64,000 nt of DNA, taken from contig JARUPZ010000019.1 in assembly GCA_031213475.1 (NCBI GenBank), positions 767,001 to 831,000 on the forward strand, in the 5' to 3' direction. This document shows, piece by piece, positions 1-12,178 of the stretch. Position 1 is the stretch's first letter. The number at the start of each line of letters is the position of its first letter. The DNA comes from Nereocystis luetkeana (taxonomy: Eukaryota; Sar; Phaeophyceae; Laminariales; Laminariaceae). The notes under the pieces are model-generated. The model was not told the DNA's origin and did no database searches. It saw only the letters and a list, made by a program, of their open reading frames with translations. The translations under genes and the position numbers were made by a program.

Positions 1-890
1 CATTCTTTCGAGAGAGACACCAGTACAAGCTCTGTGATCACAAACAACGACACATAACAAACATCGAATGCCAGACGTCCTGGGTACGAAATCAGGACGT
101 ACGTAAGTCTGCCAAACTGTCGGCAAACTACGAGTGCATTACGTAGTAGCCACCACCTTCCGGACCAATGCTACATGTACCACGTACCGATTTTTCTTGC
201 GAGCGAATACGAGTTTCTAATTTTTACAGCGCCCGATACTAAGTCAACACGAAGTTGTCAAAAATTTGCGTCCTCTGACCAAAACAAAAAATTGTCAAAA
301 TAATAGTACCAGATGACTGGTACGAGCAAATAATGTAACCGCGTAATGCGACTACAGTTCGCACTTCTCGCGTTAAGGTGTTTGAAGACAAGCTGATTCA
401 AGACCCAATCACTATGCACACAAAGGTGTACACAACCCGTGAAGTCGGACTACTTCCGTTAAAAGCCAAGCTGATGTAAGACCAAATCATAACACGCTAA
501 ACGATCTCCTACCAACTTAAGTATGCTACTATGCTACCCCCTTGCTGCTTGTTATGGGACCACTTCCTCGTCAGATACTGCAGGCACCCCCCCTCATTTT
601 CACACCCCAGGCTTCAGGGATATACTGCTGGCTGCTTTATAAAACATCTGGCGATGTTATTTCCATCCCCAAACACCAACTTACGCCACAAGCGGCGGTA
701 AGTGGTACACTGCTCTGCCACGTTTCGGCTGCTGCTGCGGCTGGTGGTGCTGCTGCTGGTGCCACTGGTGCCACGTCTTCTGCTGCCACCGCCACCACTA
801 ACCTTCACGCCGTTTCCACGCCATCCATTCCGCGGGCGAGGCGCCCGAAACACCTCATACTGACCTGAATAGACGTCTCTTTTGTTCTGT
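1..890. other. Left flank, no gene recognised
   Basis: No conserved coding sequence was found. Positions about 5-65 resemble the arm of the fold-back family at 42565-42910 (the stretch around ACAAGCTCTGTGATCACAAA matches ACAAGTTCTGTGGTCACAAA there). Positions 727-800 are a GCT/GGT-rich low-complexity tract that gives open frames on both strands. A minus-strand open frame runs through 614-1045 and begins with a duplicated piece of the ACY1 carboxy terminus (see finding). Confidence 0.6.
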
Positions 891-895
891 GGTTT

Positions 896-990
896 AACGC
901 CCTCGGGACTGCAGTCCCGTTTTGGGGACAAAACACACAAAAATTTCAAGTAGTTTGTCCCCAAAACGGGAATACAGTCCTGAAAGGGTG
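896..990. repeat. MITE-B copy 1 (palindromic hairpin element)
   Basis: This imperfect palindrome contains GGACTGCAGTCCCGTTTTGG, a short spacer, and then the complementary TTTGTCCCCAAAACGGGA followed by CAGTCC. It is the same family as ten other copies in the window. The outer CCCTTTTAG ends are degraded here, so this looks like an old copy. It lies just downstream of ACY1. Confidence 0.8.
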
Positions 991-994
991 AATT

Positions 995-1066
995 GAGTCT
1001 CTTTCCGCAGATGCGCCAAGTGTCTTTCGGCAGACGCTCGGCCAAGGTTAGCGCAACAATGAGACG
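995..1066 (-). repeat. Partial tandem duplication of the ACY1 3' coding end
   Basis: Positions 1020-1066 match the end of the ACY1 coding sequence (1114-1160) at about 38 of 45 bases. A shorter, weaker third copy (GTCTCTTTCCGCAGATGCGC) starts near 998. In the duplicate, AERLPKDT corresponds to AERLPKET, and the stop codon position reads TGG, so the frame stays open into 614-1045. It may be a relic of a local duplication or an alternative terminal segment. The sequence does not decide. Confidence 0.7.
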
Positions 1067-1110
1067 TCATCACAATGCGATAATATAATATATATCTCCT
1101 TTGTTCTACG

Positions 1111-3025
1111 CTAAGTCTCTTTCGGCAGACGCTCAGCCGAGGCTAGCGCTGTAATGAGGCGTTCGTACACAGAAATCCCCTCGACAAAAACGCCTGTGTC
1201 GATGTACTCGTTGTGGTCGTGAAGCAATATCGGCGTGTTTCGCATGGGGGAGAACCCCAGAGCCGGGATGCCCAGCTCTCGCAAAAAACGGCTGTCCGTG
1301 CTCGCCGGGAAGATCTCGGGCTCCACTTCCACTCCCACATCTTTCATTGTGTCCTGGCGAAAAAAAAAAGCGTGCGCACGCACGACAACGTGTGCAGACG
1401 CAGAACGACGTGGACAATAGTTAGGGCTCCAAGCATACGGCAACAGCTGAAAGGGAGGCCTGCCAGTCCACAAGGCGCGCCAGAAACTACAGCAGACGAT
1501 ACTAATAATATGCGGCTAGAAGGATGCAAAGCAGGACATATGAAAGTGCAGAGGGAGTCGAAGAACAAAAGTACAACCCGTCACCTACAGATTCGGGACC
1601 AATGTAAGCATATTCGTTGAATGACGCAGGAGTAGCAGGGTGCATGACAATATCTGTTCAGTGTCTACCGCTACAACATACTTCAAGGTGAAACAGGAAA
1701 AAAAAAATGTGAACCATATGGGGAAGCCAGCTACTCGCCAGCACCCTACACTTACATGGACGTGATTCAAGAGCGCCAGATTTTTTTTTGCAACGACAGC
1801 AAAATACACGTGGATTCAAAATCTCCATCAAATGGACATCGCTGGGTGACTGGCGAATGGAAGACCAATGCCGAGAACAAACTTGAGTAACCGTATAATT
1901 TTGTTTCCGTGTGTGGCTTACCAGGAACACACCCCACCACGGGTTTTCTTCACGGTCCATGGAAGTAAGGTAATGCTCGTTCAAGGGCGTGGTCCAGTCG
2001 GCTATTTCCCACGTCACGCCCTCTTCTCGGCACCAGCCGGCGAGGAGGGCGCGAAACTCCTCCGTAGGCGTCCGTGGGCTGATTCGAACGTCGAACCCTG
2101 CGCGGGCCTCGGTAGGGATCACGTTGAGAGCGTATCGGTCATGCCTCTTCTTTCCGTCCCCACCCTCGTCCCCGCCGCCAGCCATGGCAACGCCGGCCTT
2201 CAGCATGGTCAGGTTCAGGGTGGTCACATCTCCCAGCTTCTTGGCGCGGGCGTGGCTGCAGCCACCGCTGTGTCCGAGCGCCGCCTCCTGCTCCGCTCGA
2301 AACGCGAGCGCTTTGTCACAGACAGCCATGAGCTTCTCGACGGCGGTGCCCTTAATGAAGCGGCTGCCGTGGCCTGTCGGCCCTTCCGCGCGAATCATGA
2401 GCCACCACGGAGTCCTCTCCCCGTAGAACACCGTGAAGGCGTCTTTCGGGTTGGCCAGGCCTTCGTCCAGGGCTACCCCGACTGGCTGCAGCGACTTCCA
2501 CTCCTCCGAGGCCACGAGCAAGTTGATGCCGTCCGCGCCTCCGATTTCTTCGTCCGGCACGAAGCTCAGATGCACCGTCCGCGTGGGGACGAACCCGGCC
2601 CGGCGCAGCCTCAGGATCGCCACGAGGTACTGCACGCACACGCACTTCATGTCCTGCGTGCCGCGGCCGTAGATTCGCCCGTTCGCCTCGTCTTTAACCG
2701 CGCCGAACGGGTCCGTGTCCCAGTGCTCCAGCATCGCTGGAACGACGTCGTAGTGAGAGTTGAGCAGCACGCACGGGAGGTCCGGCTGGGAACCGGGCCA
2801 CTCCATGAGAACCACCGGCTTGCCTGGCTTGTACTCAACGGATTTGATGGATGATAACCCCACTTTCTCGCGACCATAGTCCGATATCCACTTGGCCGAA
2901 TCGGCGTAGCTTCCTTCAGGGCCCTCCGCGCTGATGGAGGGGATGCGCAGGAACTCTCGGAACGCTTCCTGCGGCGTTCGATCGTGTCGCGGAGCAACGG
3001 CACAAACAGTAGTGGAGCTTACCAC
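1111..3025 (-). CDS. ACY1: Aminoacylase-1 (N-acyl-L-amino-acid amidohydrolase), peptidase family M20
   Basis: Two exons read on the minus strand: 3025-1922 and 1353-1111. The junction is CTG|GTAAGC to CGCCAG|GAC in phase 0, giving 448 residues. ACY1 is a cytosolic zinc enzyme that releases free amino acids from N-acetylated ones. The conserved metal and catalytic positions are visible: SHYDVV (H91, D93), YGRGTQD (D125), VPDEEIGG (general base E159, ligand E160), LDEG (E188), TGHGS (H219) and LLHDH near residue 413 in exon 2. The join restores the family spacing between NPWW and EPEIFPA exactly. Human ACY1 has 408 residues; the extra length is mainly an insert of about 20 Gly/Asp-rich residues near 281-298. 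The start at 3025 leaves 15-20 residues before the first conserved helix, as in the family. The intron (1354-1921) carries a short A/T-rich tract before its acceptor. The last codons are partly duplicated downstream. Confidence 0.94.
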
Positions 3026-4767
3026 TTATTCGACGATACTCACTCATTGGCCAATTCCTGATGAATTGGGATGTTTTATGGGTCAACACACAACACCAGC
3101 ACACAGAGATACAGTTGTTCTACTTCTGCTCCTGATTGACACGCTGAGCCCACGCCGACCAAAATCGAGGGTCGGCCACAGCAAAACGAGAGTCGCCCAA
3201 AGCTAGCAAGCCCTTTCGTCGGAAAAGTGATAATCTGCCCTCCAACAGTAAGCCACCGGAGTGACAACACGGCATGCTCGCGCCACATGATCCTGGCACC
3301 GAGTGCCAAGCGCCTGATTTTACTGCCTGGACTGCCGTAAGGCTCACACACACACGCATGCGGAACCACGTGTAATAAACCTCAACACTCATACACGTGT
3401 GGTATGGTGGGATGCAGCAGTATGTGACTTGCATAATACACGATCCACGTGCTCGCATGTATTCGTTACCGGTACAACACCCGAAAAACAGCTTTACTTG
3501 TGACCTGCACGTGCTGCTGTAGGAGCGTGGTCATAAGACCCGACTTCAGGAAGGAGCAGCGTTGAACCTTGGCACTCATGAAATAGGTTTGACGTCTCAA
3601 CCTGCCGGCCGAGACATTTCACTCCGCATATCCCAGATCTGTGCACAGGATCATCACTCAGCGCAGGTCCGTTTTACCGCTGCGAACAGTATCCCCCACT
3701 AATTCCAAGTAGTTTGTGCCCAAAAAGGTGGGTTCTTTTCTACAAATAATAAGGAGTGTGGATGCGAAATTCGACGAACACTCGTAGTGCCCCCAGAAAT
3801 GCCGGTGCGGGGTTGTTCGCATCTCAACATCCCACCCATCCAAACCTCAACCTTGATGTACAGAGACTGCATCAGTCAGGCAGACCGGTACACTTCGTGT
3901 TCAACGCGTGCCAGAGATATGATACGTATACCCGGGAATCTGCTCGGGTGCATACGGCGATGTAGGCAGGCACGACGAACAGAGCACGGCATATTCGTGT
4001 GCGTGGCCAGTACTTAAGTACAGGCGTCGCCTCGGTCACTTGTGTGTGTGTGGCCAGTGATTACGTAGTTCAGCGAAGTAAGGGCGAGGTATAGGTATCG
4101 AATATGTAAGGAACACATTGACTCCACGGGCCCCGTCGGGCCGTCTGGTGTGTGTGTTCTTCACGTAAAACCGTTCTTTCTACTCGTGGCATCCAGCACA
4201 ACGAGTCTGGTGGTTGGTGTTGGGTCACTCTCAACGATTTGAACGCTACATACTGGTCTATAAACGACTTCCCAAGAAAGGTGCTGTATTGGCGAGTCCT
4301 CGACATGTTGAATCCCAACTTCTTGCCCTATGAATAGCTCCATGCGAAAGAAATGAGGCACCTACCACAGCATGGGTGTCGCTTCCCGGGTTGTCGGCCA
4401 TATCGCAGAGCGGTGCAGTCTTACCGCGTACTCGTAGTCTCGTACCAGACAGTTGTGCTCGCAAGCTATGGGCTATGTCTCTTTTGTTTGGGGGCATGTA
4501 GCCCGGCCCATAGCTCGCTTTCGTTGAGGGAGGTTTGCATGCACTTTTGTCGGCGTGTTGGCATGATGACAAGAACCGACCATGATGCCGTGGTACCATT
4601 GGCCGATACTGACAGCACTGTATAATCGAACCAATCACAGAACACCCGCGTTTCATTTCCACCGCCGACCCGCGTGGGCGGGCGCGTGATCCACGCTTTT
4701 GGCCGCGCGGCTCCCGGCCACCCGAATTTCGTTGTGCTTTGATCATACAGAAGCAGCACCACCAATA
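3026..4767. other. Intergenic region, no gene recognised
   Basis: Only shadow frames are present. Near 3684-3735 there is a weak resemblance to a degraded MITE-B arm (AAGTAGTTTGTGCCCAAAAA). Positions 4150-4220 resemble the fold-back family at 42565-42910 (GTGTGTTCTTCAC, then AACCGTTCTTTCTAC and CATCCAGCACAAC). The start codon of ACY1 lies at the left boundary, so its promoter should be here, but I see no recognisable element. Confidence 0.5.
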
Positions 4768-6108
4768 GGCCGTTTCCTATGCGGTTCGATTTTTGATCTT
4801 CAGATTCTGCCCCGATGGCATGGAAGCTGGCGAAACAGTCTTCCTATGCGGAAAAATCAGATTTATTGTGTGTGTAGAGATTCGAGCAACGCCGAGTCCA
4901 ACAGTTACTACTGCTGTTTTTGTGGTTTGGCGCCGCGATGAGACGCGCTGGGATGCTGCCCTGCGCGTAGGGCCCAGGCGTGCGAGCTAAGGGTGACTGC
5001 CTCTGGTCTGGCGGCAAAGAGACGTGGCAAGTGCGCTAGAGCCAACCTGTCTTGGTATTTGTGTTCCATTTTGTGACTGGCTGCTGCTGCTGTACGGCAA
5101 TGTATAGATACGAGTACTCGTACGCGTCCACGGAGAGGTGCGTGCCGAGTTCGCTTCTCTAGGACTCTAGGCCCGAGCCCGCGCCAGGCGACTGTCGTCT
5201 GGCCACGGAGGGGCGGCCCCCCCCGCCGCCCGAGCGTCGGGCGCGAAGCAACGTCACTGCACCGCTCTGTCACCACCCAACTCATCGATAGTTCTGCTGC
5301 TGCTGCTGTTTGCTGTCATGGATAACGTCTTGAGCATGCCATTTTTCGATTTGAAAATCTGACGACCCAGGTCGTCGGATTTTGGGCCAAAATCCGACGA
5401 CTTACTTGGGTCATCGGATTCTCAAATCGATCTTTTCCGGTCGGATTTTGCATATTTGGACTGCATAAGGCCACTTCTTATGCAGTCGGATTTGCAGTCA
5501 GTTGGAAATGGTGCTATCGGCACGTTCACACGAGCTTTTGCCCCGAAAATGTGCGAAGTTGCTGTTTCTCGCCTCAGAATGCCGTGGACTTTTCTCCAAG
5601 ACCTATCTAGAGCTGTTTCCCGCTTCTCGAGGTGTCCAGTTGCACGAAATCACTTCCGGTACTTTTCCGATCCAACTGGGTCAAATACGATTAAAAACCC
5701 CGATTGGATCGGAAAAAACGTTTTTTTCCGATCCGATCCCTGGCCGTAATCGTATTTGACCGAGTTGGATCGGAAAAGTTTTTCCGATCCAATCGGGGTT
5801 TTTAATCGTATTTGACCCAGTTGGATCGGAAAAGTACCGAAGGTGGTTTTGTGCAACTGGGCACCTGGAGAAGCGGGAAACAGCTCTAGATATGTCTTGG
5901 AGAATAGCCCAAGTCATTCTCAGGCGAGAAACAGCAGTTTCGCACATTTTCGGGGCAAAAGCTCGTGCGAACGTGCTGATATAGCACCATTTCCAACTGA
6001 CTGCAAATCCGACTGCATAAGAAGTGGCCTAAGCAGGGTCATTCGTTTTTGAGATCGAAAAACACATATCTGAAGCTGGAAATCAAACCGCATAGGAAAC
6101 GGCCTTCA
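4768..6108. mobile_element. Nested fold-back element (outer copy)
   Basis: The left end reads AGGCCGTTTCCTATGCGGTT, then GATTTTTGATCTTCAGAT. The right end carries the inverted complement AACCGCATAGGAAACGGCCT, preceded by an inverted relative of the adjoining sequence. The terminal inverted repeat is at least 20 bp perfect and continues imperfectly for about 20 more. The element holds a second, related fold-back at 5467-6034 and a short palindrome at 5372-5402 centred on TTTTGGGCCAAAA. No transposase is present, so it would be non-autonomous. Open frames inside it are products of the palindrome. Confidence 0.75.
5467..6034. mobile_element. Inner fold-back element with near-perfect long arms
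   Basis: The left arm begins GGCCACTTCTTATGCAGTC and the right arm ends with its exact complement. The arms (about 270 bp each) stay nearly identical inward through TTGGAAATGGTGCTAT, TGCCCCGAAAATGTGCGA and the GATCCAACTGGGTCAAATAC block, which is present several times around the centre. The termini resemble those of the enclosing element (GGCCGTTTCCTATGCGGTT), so both belong to one family. The low divergence between arms suggests recent origin or arm-to-arm conversion. Confidence 0.8.
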
Positions 6109-6165
6109 AGAAAGGTTTTTGCGAGTACTTAGAGAGCCTATCATAGTAGTGGTGTATGCCGCGGC

Positions 6166-6502
6166 GTCCCCGGTGGCTTGGTAGGTGGTCCGCGTGCCTA
6201 TCAAGATCAATTTCGTGGGTTCAAGTCTCACCGAGTGCATGCTCGTAGGGACTTTTTCTTGCATAAAAAAAAAAAAAAATGATTGGCGGAAAGCGCAAGA
6301 GCGTAAGTTAGCTACATTCGATGAAAATCGACGAGCAGTGGGCATGCTGAACCCTATGCGCGACAAAAAATAAAGGCACGTGCCGGGGGGGAGAAGGGAC
6401 CGGACCTGTGACCACGGCTTGTCCAGACGATCTCTGAGGGTAAAACGTCCTACAAGTTAGGCTGGAAAGTAAAAGTGATGACTCAAAAAAAAAAAAAAAA
6501 AA
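6166..6502 (+). repeat. SINE family 1, full-length copy with poly(A) tail
   Basis: The head is tRNA-like. An A-box-like TGGCTTGGTAGG is followed by a T-arm GTGGG-TTCAAGT-CTCAC that contains the B box. After an internal A-run comes a body with ATTCGATG, TCGACGAG and AAAGGCACGTGCCG, and then an 18-A tail. The antisense copy at 31787-32118 matches along its whole length, and 51205-51390 holds a third, truncated copy. It is a retroposed SINE rather than a tRNA gene, because the acceptor stem does not pair. Confidence 0.85.
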
Positions 6503-7211
6503 CGCAAGCATTTTTACATTGAATATGGATGCACTGCTGTGCTATATCATACTGCAGTCACAGCACAGCAGTGGTTGTGGCTGCCTCGCATGAAACCCTC
6601 TGCCCTCGCTCGTAGAATGCAGTTTAGTACAAACAAACGTAATACAGGTAATCTATGCTGAAGCACTACAGCAGTGGACCAGGATACATCACGCATACCA
6701 CAGAGATGTAGAGATGTACGCTGCTGGTGCAATACGTCTATGAATGGATAAGGATATATATACCAAACAAACCAGCTGGTTTAGGTACACCCGGGGTTCA
6801 CCGTGACCAGGATACCCCCCCCCCCTCAGCCCGCCCCGCGCTGCCAACAGCGGATTAATTGGCGGTTTTTTATGCCTCCGTACAGCTCAACGTGTGGGGG
6901 AAATACCTTGTCCCCCTCCCTCGCTGTACTATGTACCAGACGAGCTTTATTTGGCGAAACCTCTCGTTCGCGTCGGCACGGCTCGCTCCAGACTTCGTCT
7001 CATGACTACAGCAGTAGAGCAGTAGACTGACCCGTGTGTAATATTATTCACACCTAACACGTCGGTGTTCGGGCAGTTCTCTTCTCACACACCTTGCCAT
7101 TGGTGCGCCTTTGTGACTCTTCTTTTGCTATCACCGGCGATTGTTTCGAAGCGGACGCGTTCGTCACCACAGTCGTTGATTCTCCTCGGCGCTTCTCCCT
7201 TTTCTCTAGTA

Positions 7212-7256
<45 letters not shown>

Positions 7257-8914
7257 GTCGGCCGCCCTCGAAGAGCGTTTGCACGGAGCCGCCACCGCCG
7301 CCGCCACCGCCGCCCACCGCGCCCGCATCCATGCGCTGCACGACAGCATCTTGTATTGCCAGCGATAGTCTCGTTCCTCCTACGGACCCACCCCCCCCCC
7401 TGCGTTCACACAGCGATATCAATTTCCGCGGCTCGTTGAGAACTACTGCAACTATTTTTTTGGTGCTCGTACCTACAGTACTTGGATTTAATGTGGGACA
7501 CTTTTTTTTTTTCAGGAGTGTATCAGGTGAGGGTTAAATAAAGTACGAGAAAATGGGACCCCATCCGCCCAACCTTCTTCCTCAGCGGCAAGACCTCCCA
7601 CTGTGATAATTCGTGACTAATTCCTCGGTGTCGACACCGGAAAGGTTGGCTAGGAGGGATAACCTACTACTATAGCCTAACGCGGTCAGCGGTGACTCAA
7701 CTAGGAGGGGTATCGCTGCTACTCGACAGGCAACGTCGCCTGGGCTGTTAATTATCTCCCCCAGCGACTAGCTGTGGTCCAACTTGAGGTGTAAGTATTC
7801 CAGTCACACACAAGGCCCTCGGGAATATCGCCATGATTGGTGAACACAACGCCTGTTTTTAGCGTTGCGTCCCCTAGTATGTATCTCTACCTAGGCGCAC
7901 ACACCCTGAAGCACCGCTAACTCGCCTCCACCGCTGGCGGCGCCGTTTTTTTGTTTCCCCGTCTTCCGCATTCTGTTCTGGCAAAGTCTCGACCAAGCAG
8001 TTTCACCAACCCCAACACCGCAGATATCTATCTCATTCGGAAAAGGTCGTTTCTGACGAGCGATTTCACATATATATTTACACTCACACTTCCTCACCTC
8101 CGAGCATCGGCTTGGTTCCGCTAGCCCCCCCCCCTCTAACCAACTCCATCACTACGGTACCTCCCCTACTCTTTATCGGCTACTATGTACGACTGCGGTA
8201 GTTCTCGCTGCTCTCGCTGCCAGGTGCGCTGCGCATGTACAGCCGTTACGAATCGTTGGCCTGTTCCGTTTGTCGTTACTATTTCTGTTCAAGACTCCGC
8301 CTCGCCAACCCACCAGCTGGTACCTCCCTGTCTTGCCATGTAAACCCTTAAAGACACATGGCAAAGGGATACAATAGTTCAGACGCACAGCCGACCGTAC
8401 GCCAGATGTTCGACCGATGCTCGAGAAGTTTTAAATGTGGTGTGGGTAGGCTTTTCTCGGTCCGTCAAACGTCATTTTTTTACGTGTTTTTTCTTACCAA
8501 TAATAGGAAAACTGCAGGCACAAAATACCTTTCGTTGACAATATACGAAATGCTTCGCACCTGGTTATTATACGAAGTGACGAGGAGTAGGGTAAACGAG
8601 TGCTTGCCAAGGGAGGGAGGGAGGGAGGTGCAAGTACGAGCCTTCAAAGAGGGAAAGTGGGATATCACATGAATCGGTTCAGAGCGATAGAAGAGAGACT
8701 ACTACCGCGGAATTGGTCTTGAGAATATTCGGTTCATGCCAGGCTGGACATCGTACGATACATACATACGTAGCCGCAGGGAAACATATGTATTCCTTGG
8801 TATCCAATCTTACGGAGCAGCATGTAATGAATTTAAAGGCCAAAACAGAAGCCTTGCCTTGACGCGCCCAAAGAAACCGATCTCGTGTTGAGGGGGGACA
8901 TACTACTGTATACA
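6503..8914. other. Intergenic region, no gene recognised
   Basis: A (TA)n tract lies at about 7217-7253, followed by CCGCCA-rich repeats near 7270-7320. C-runs occur at 6811 and 7389, and GGGA repeats near 8616. Stretch 7540-7900 is unique-looking but shows no long open frame or known RNA. I see no supported gene. Confidence 0.5.
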
Positions 8915-9020
8915 TTACGGGGACCATAGTAAATAAGACCCAAATACTGTTAGTAAGAGTAGCGAAATATGTAGTTCTTTGTGTGAACTGTGGGTCCTAT
9001 TTAATATGATCCCCCGTAAC
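8915..9020. repeat. MITE-A copy 1
   Basis: The inverted termini are TTACGGGGACCATAGTAAAT and its counterpart ATTTAATATGATCCCCCGTAA. The core carries the usual AAATACTGTTAGTAA and AAATATGTAG blocks. No coding capacity. Confidence 0.9.
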
Positions 9021-10805
9021 AGTAATCGTATTCCAAGCATGGCGAGTAAACATACGGGGGATACGTGTTTTTTTGGGTCCATCGTGGGCTCTGATCCTTA
9101 CTACATATGCCCGTCGATCGCCGCGGAGCAACCGCACACACACACACAAAGGGGAAAGGACGGCATGAACATTTGTTAACAGCATCGTCCTTGTCTACGC
9201 TACCGCGCAATTTGGAGGGAGGGGGGCGGGGGGGGAGGGGGGTGAGGCTCACTAACCCCTAATCGCGTTGCGTTCTTTCATTGTTCTCGCGATATTTACC
9301 AGATCATATGTATTACAGTCAAGGGCGTCCGTGACAAATGGAAAACGACACACCACACCCCCAAGAGGTCGGAATGGAAAATCGTTGCGACCTTTGTGAT
9401 CGAAACAATGAAATGAGAAAAAAGAAAGAAATGTATCCCCATTCTCTCTTTTTTTTCTACCTGTTCTATTTATAGTAACCTCAAGAACGACACGAGCGCT
9501 ATTATCCAGCACCAGGAGTGAGTACGACTCGACCTGGGCAACTTCACCAAAACGGTTGACAGTAGTCCACAGTCCGCACTTACTCCTCGTTCCACCTTCC
9601 TTCTACCGGAAACTTCTCAGGTGGTCGGGGGTGGGGCGGGGGAGGCGTACTCATTTGTTGATTGCTATAGTCATTGGACCATTGACCACGCATCCCTCTC
9701 GAGACGGAGCACCGTTTCTGCTCCTAATAGAGACACCTCCAACACTTGGGCGCTCATTACGTTGTTTCCACATATTACATAAAAACTTGTTGCTAATCTT
9801 ATCCCCTTCCTGTTTGGCCGCCTGTGGCCACCATCTATCTCCTAGGATACGGATTGTTTTCTCGCTGCTATCTAGTGTCTTAAACTCCTCCATGTGGCAT
9901 TCGTCTATTTCCCTCATATCCTCTAGTAACACATACCGTTCCTCCTGGGGTCTTTCACATTCTCCTACTATGTGAATTCTACTCTCTATTTCTTTGCCAC
10001 ACGAGCACATCTGTGCGTCTATTTCGTCCTCCTCCCGGCTACTGGTACCTCTTTCTTCTTTCTGGCAGGCCCAGGTCACCTACACGAAAGCGCAGTTTCA
10101 GCGCTTTCGCGAAGTCCATTGGGCCGTGCAAATACGTTTTCATCCTTCCCTCAATCCCCCGTATATCTCTAAGTGTTTTTCCGATTCCACCTTGTTCCGT
10201 AGCGCGAGCCTTTCCCTTCTTTCTACCCTTTCTTCTACTTCTGCCTTGTATTTCCCAAACTTCCCGGTGGACGTCGCCTCTTCTTGGTTTCCCCCTATAT
10301 CCTTCCATACTTTCTCAACTACGCCATCCCACCTTGTTCCAGTTCGCCCTTTTGTTACTTTCTCCCATACAGCTCTATCAACTATGGCTGGCAACCTCTT
10401 TTTTGGCATGTTCCTTACTTTATATTGCTATTTCTACTTTCTCATATCTCTGTTTGTCTTGTGTGGGTGCATTCCCAGTTCTGCTCTTCATACTGTATTA
10501 CTAGTCGTACTTGAGCATCTTAGCATTTTTTTAGCTGCTCTCATCTGTACTGTTTCCAACTGTTCTACGAGTTTCGCGTTCCCTTCCCATACTTCTCCTG
10601 CATATCCTAGCTTTCGTACTATCACATTCATCGGGATACATCTCTTAACCCTGGTGTCAAGGTGCGAGTATGTTAGGATCGCATTCATCTTGCCTACGTG
10701 TGATTTACCCTTTCCTATTACTTTTGCTATATGTGTGTCCCAAGAGCAGTATTTCTCTACGCCAAGGTACGTATAACGGTCTACGATCGGCAATTCATCT
10801 CCTCC

Positions 10806-11967
10806 TCACTTCCAACTGAATTTTTTTGGGTTTACCTTATCTTCGTTACAAACAACTACTGCGCATTTTTTTACGTTCGCCGTCACCCTCCATTTCCTAG
10901 TGTATTCTGGCGCCTTGTCTATTTTTTTCTGCAAGAAGTTATCCGCAAACATCAATCCCGACACCTTATCTTCCCCTACTGTGACTCCCTGCCTTGCTGT
11001 TTCGACTGCTACTATCAGGTCGTTAATATATATATCTTGGAATAGGTTGGGCGACATCGTACATCCCTGTGCAACTCCTTGTAAAATATCAACATACTTC
11101 GATATTTCCCCGTCCAGCATCACAGCACTTCTCGCACATTCCGTCATCTTTTTCATCATTCTCCACATCTTTCCTCTGATTCCTATTTCTCACAGTTCTT
11201 TCCACAATCCATTTCTCCATACTGTGTCGTAGGCCTTGTGTACATCTAGAAAAAAACAGTACGTTGTTAGTCCCGCGTCTTTCCTACCATGGGTTATCTT
11301 ACCTAAGGTGTACACATGATCTACGCAGCTACGGTTTGGCCTAAACACTGGTCGCCCTTCGCTGATTTTGTCTTCCTTCTCCATCATCGTTCCCAGGCTA
11401 CGTTCAAAATCGTACAAAATGTGTGCCTACTGTGCTAAGTAGCGTTATCCCTCTATTATAGTTCCCCGGGTCAGCCTTATATGCTTTCTTGAATAAGTTT
11501 ACTACTACTCCTTCTGTCCACCTCCTGGGTGCGTACTCGTTTTTCCATATCCAGTTATACAACATAACCAGCATGGTAAGCATTCCTTGTTCCCCGTACT
11601 TCATAAATTCATTCACTATTTGGTCTGCCCCTGCTGCTTTTTTATTCTTAAGTTTAGCTACACATTTTTTTACCTCTTCCCTTGTGAACTCTCTCTGTAA
11701 CCCTTCCGAACCACTGTCTTCCCTTTCTGATGCATCTACGTTCGCCTCTGCCCACGCGTTGATTTCCTTCTCGAATTCCGCGTCGAACGTTTCATTGGCT
11801 GTGGGTGTTCCTAGCTTACGGTAATGCTCTACTACTAGTACTTCCCTTTTTCCCTTCGAACTACTAACCATTTTACCGTTCTGTGCTCTTAAGGTAGCTA
11901 TTCCCGTGTCTGCCCCTCCTGCTTGCATGCCCAGTATCCCTTTTACCCCTACCCACATCTGCTTCAT
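10806..11967 (-). pseudogene. LINE reverse transcriptase domain, broken across frames
   Basis: Three overlapping open frames (11967-11404, 11417-11190, 11168-10806) carry the palm and finger blocks in order. The first has the entry block with AAGADQIVNEFMK and a degraded NYRGITLLS motif (NYNRGITLLSTVG). The second has FRPNRSCVDH and the first catalytic Asp in FFLDVHKAYD. The third has QGCTMSPNLFQ and FADNF. The Asp to Asn change in the last motif removes a metal ligand. Further downstream frames (10793-10488, 10409-10140, 10308-10039, 10079-9651) hold the thumb, connector and CCHC knuckle. Confidence 0.85.
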
Positions 11968-12178
11968 CCCGCCCTCAAAGCCTTCATTCGTTTTATTTAC
12001 TACGTCTTTCCAATATCCCTTTCTTCTTCTTCTCTACCATCCCTTTTACTTTCTTTCTAGCTATATACCATATTCCTCCCATCCTGTCGTAGTTATACTC
12101 GATGTATACCTTGCGTGTGCCATTCTCCTTAATGTTATAGGCTATTTCAACCTCATCCCCCCATTTTACTGCTCTGTT

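Noticed and set aside
5456-5947. Similar frames on both strands repeating FPIQLGQIRLKTPIGSEK
   Set aside because: They mirror each other because the locus is a near-perfect palindrome; no start context or homology supports a protein.
6166-6240. tRNA gene (T-arm GTGGG-TTCAAGT-CTCAC)
   Set aside because: Head of SINE family 1; acceptor stem absent and multicopy.
7094-7537. 147-residue frame on the plus strand and its antisense partner
   Set aside because: Built on (TA)n and CCGCCA repeats; open on both strands and without conserved motifs.
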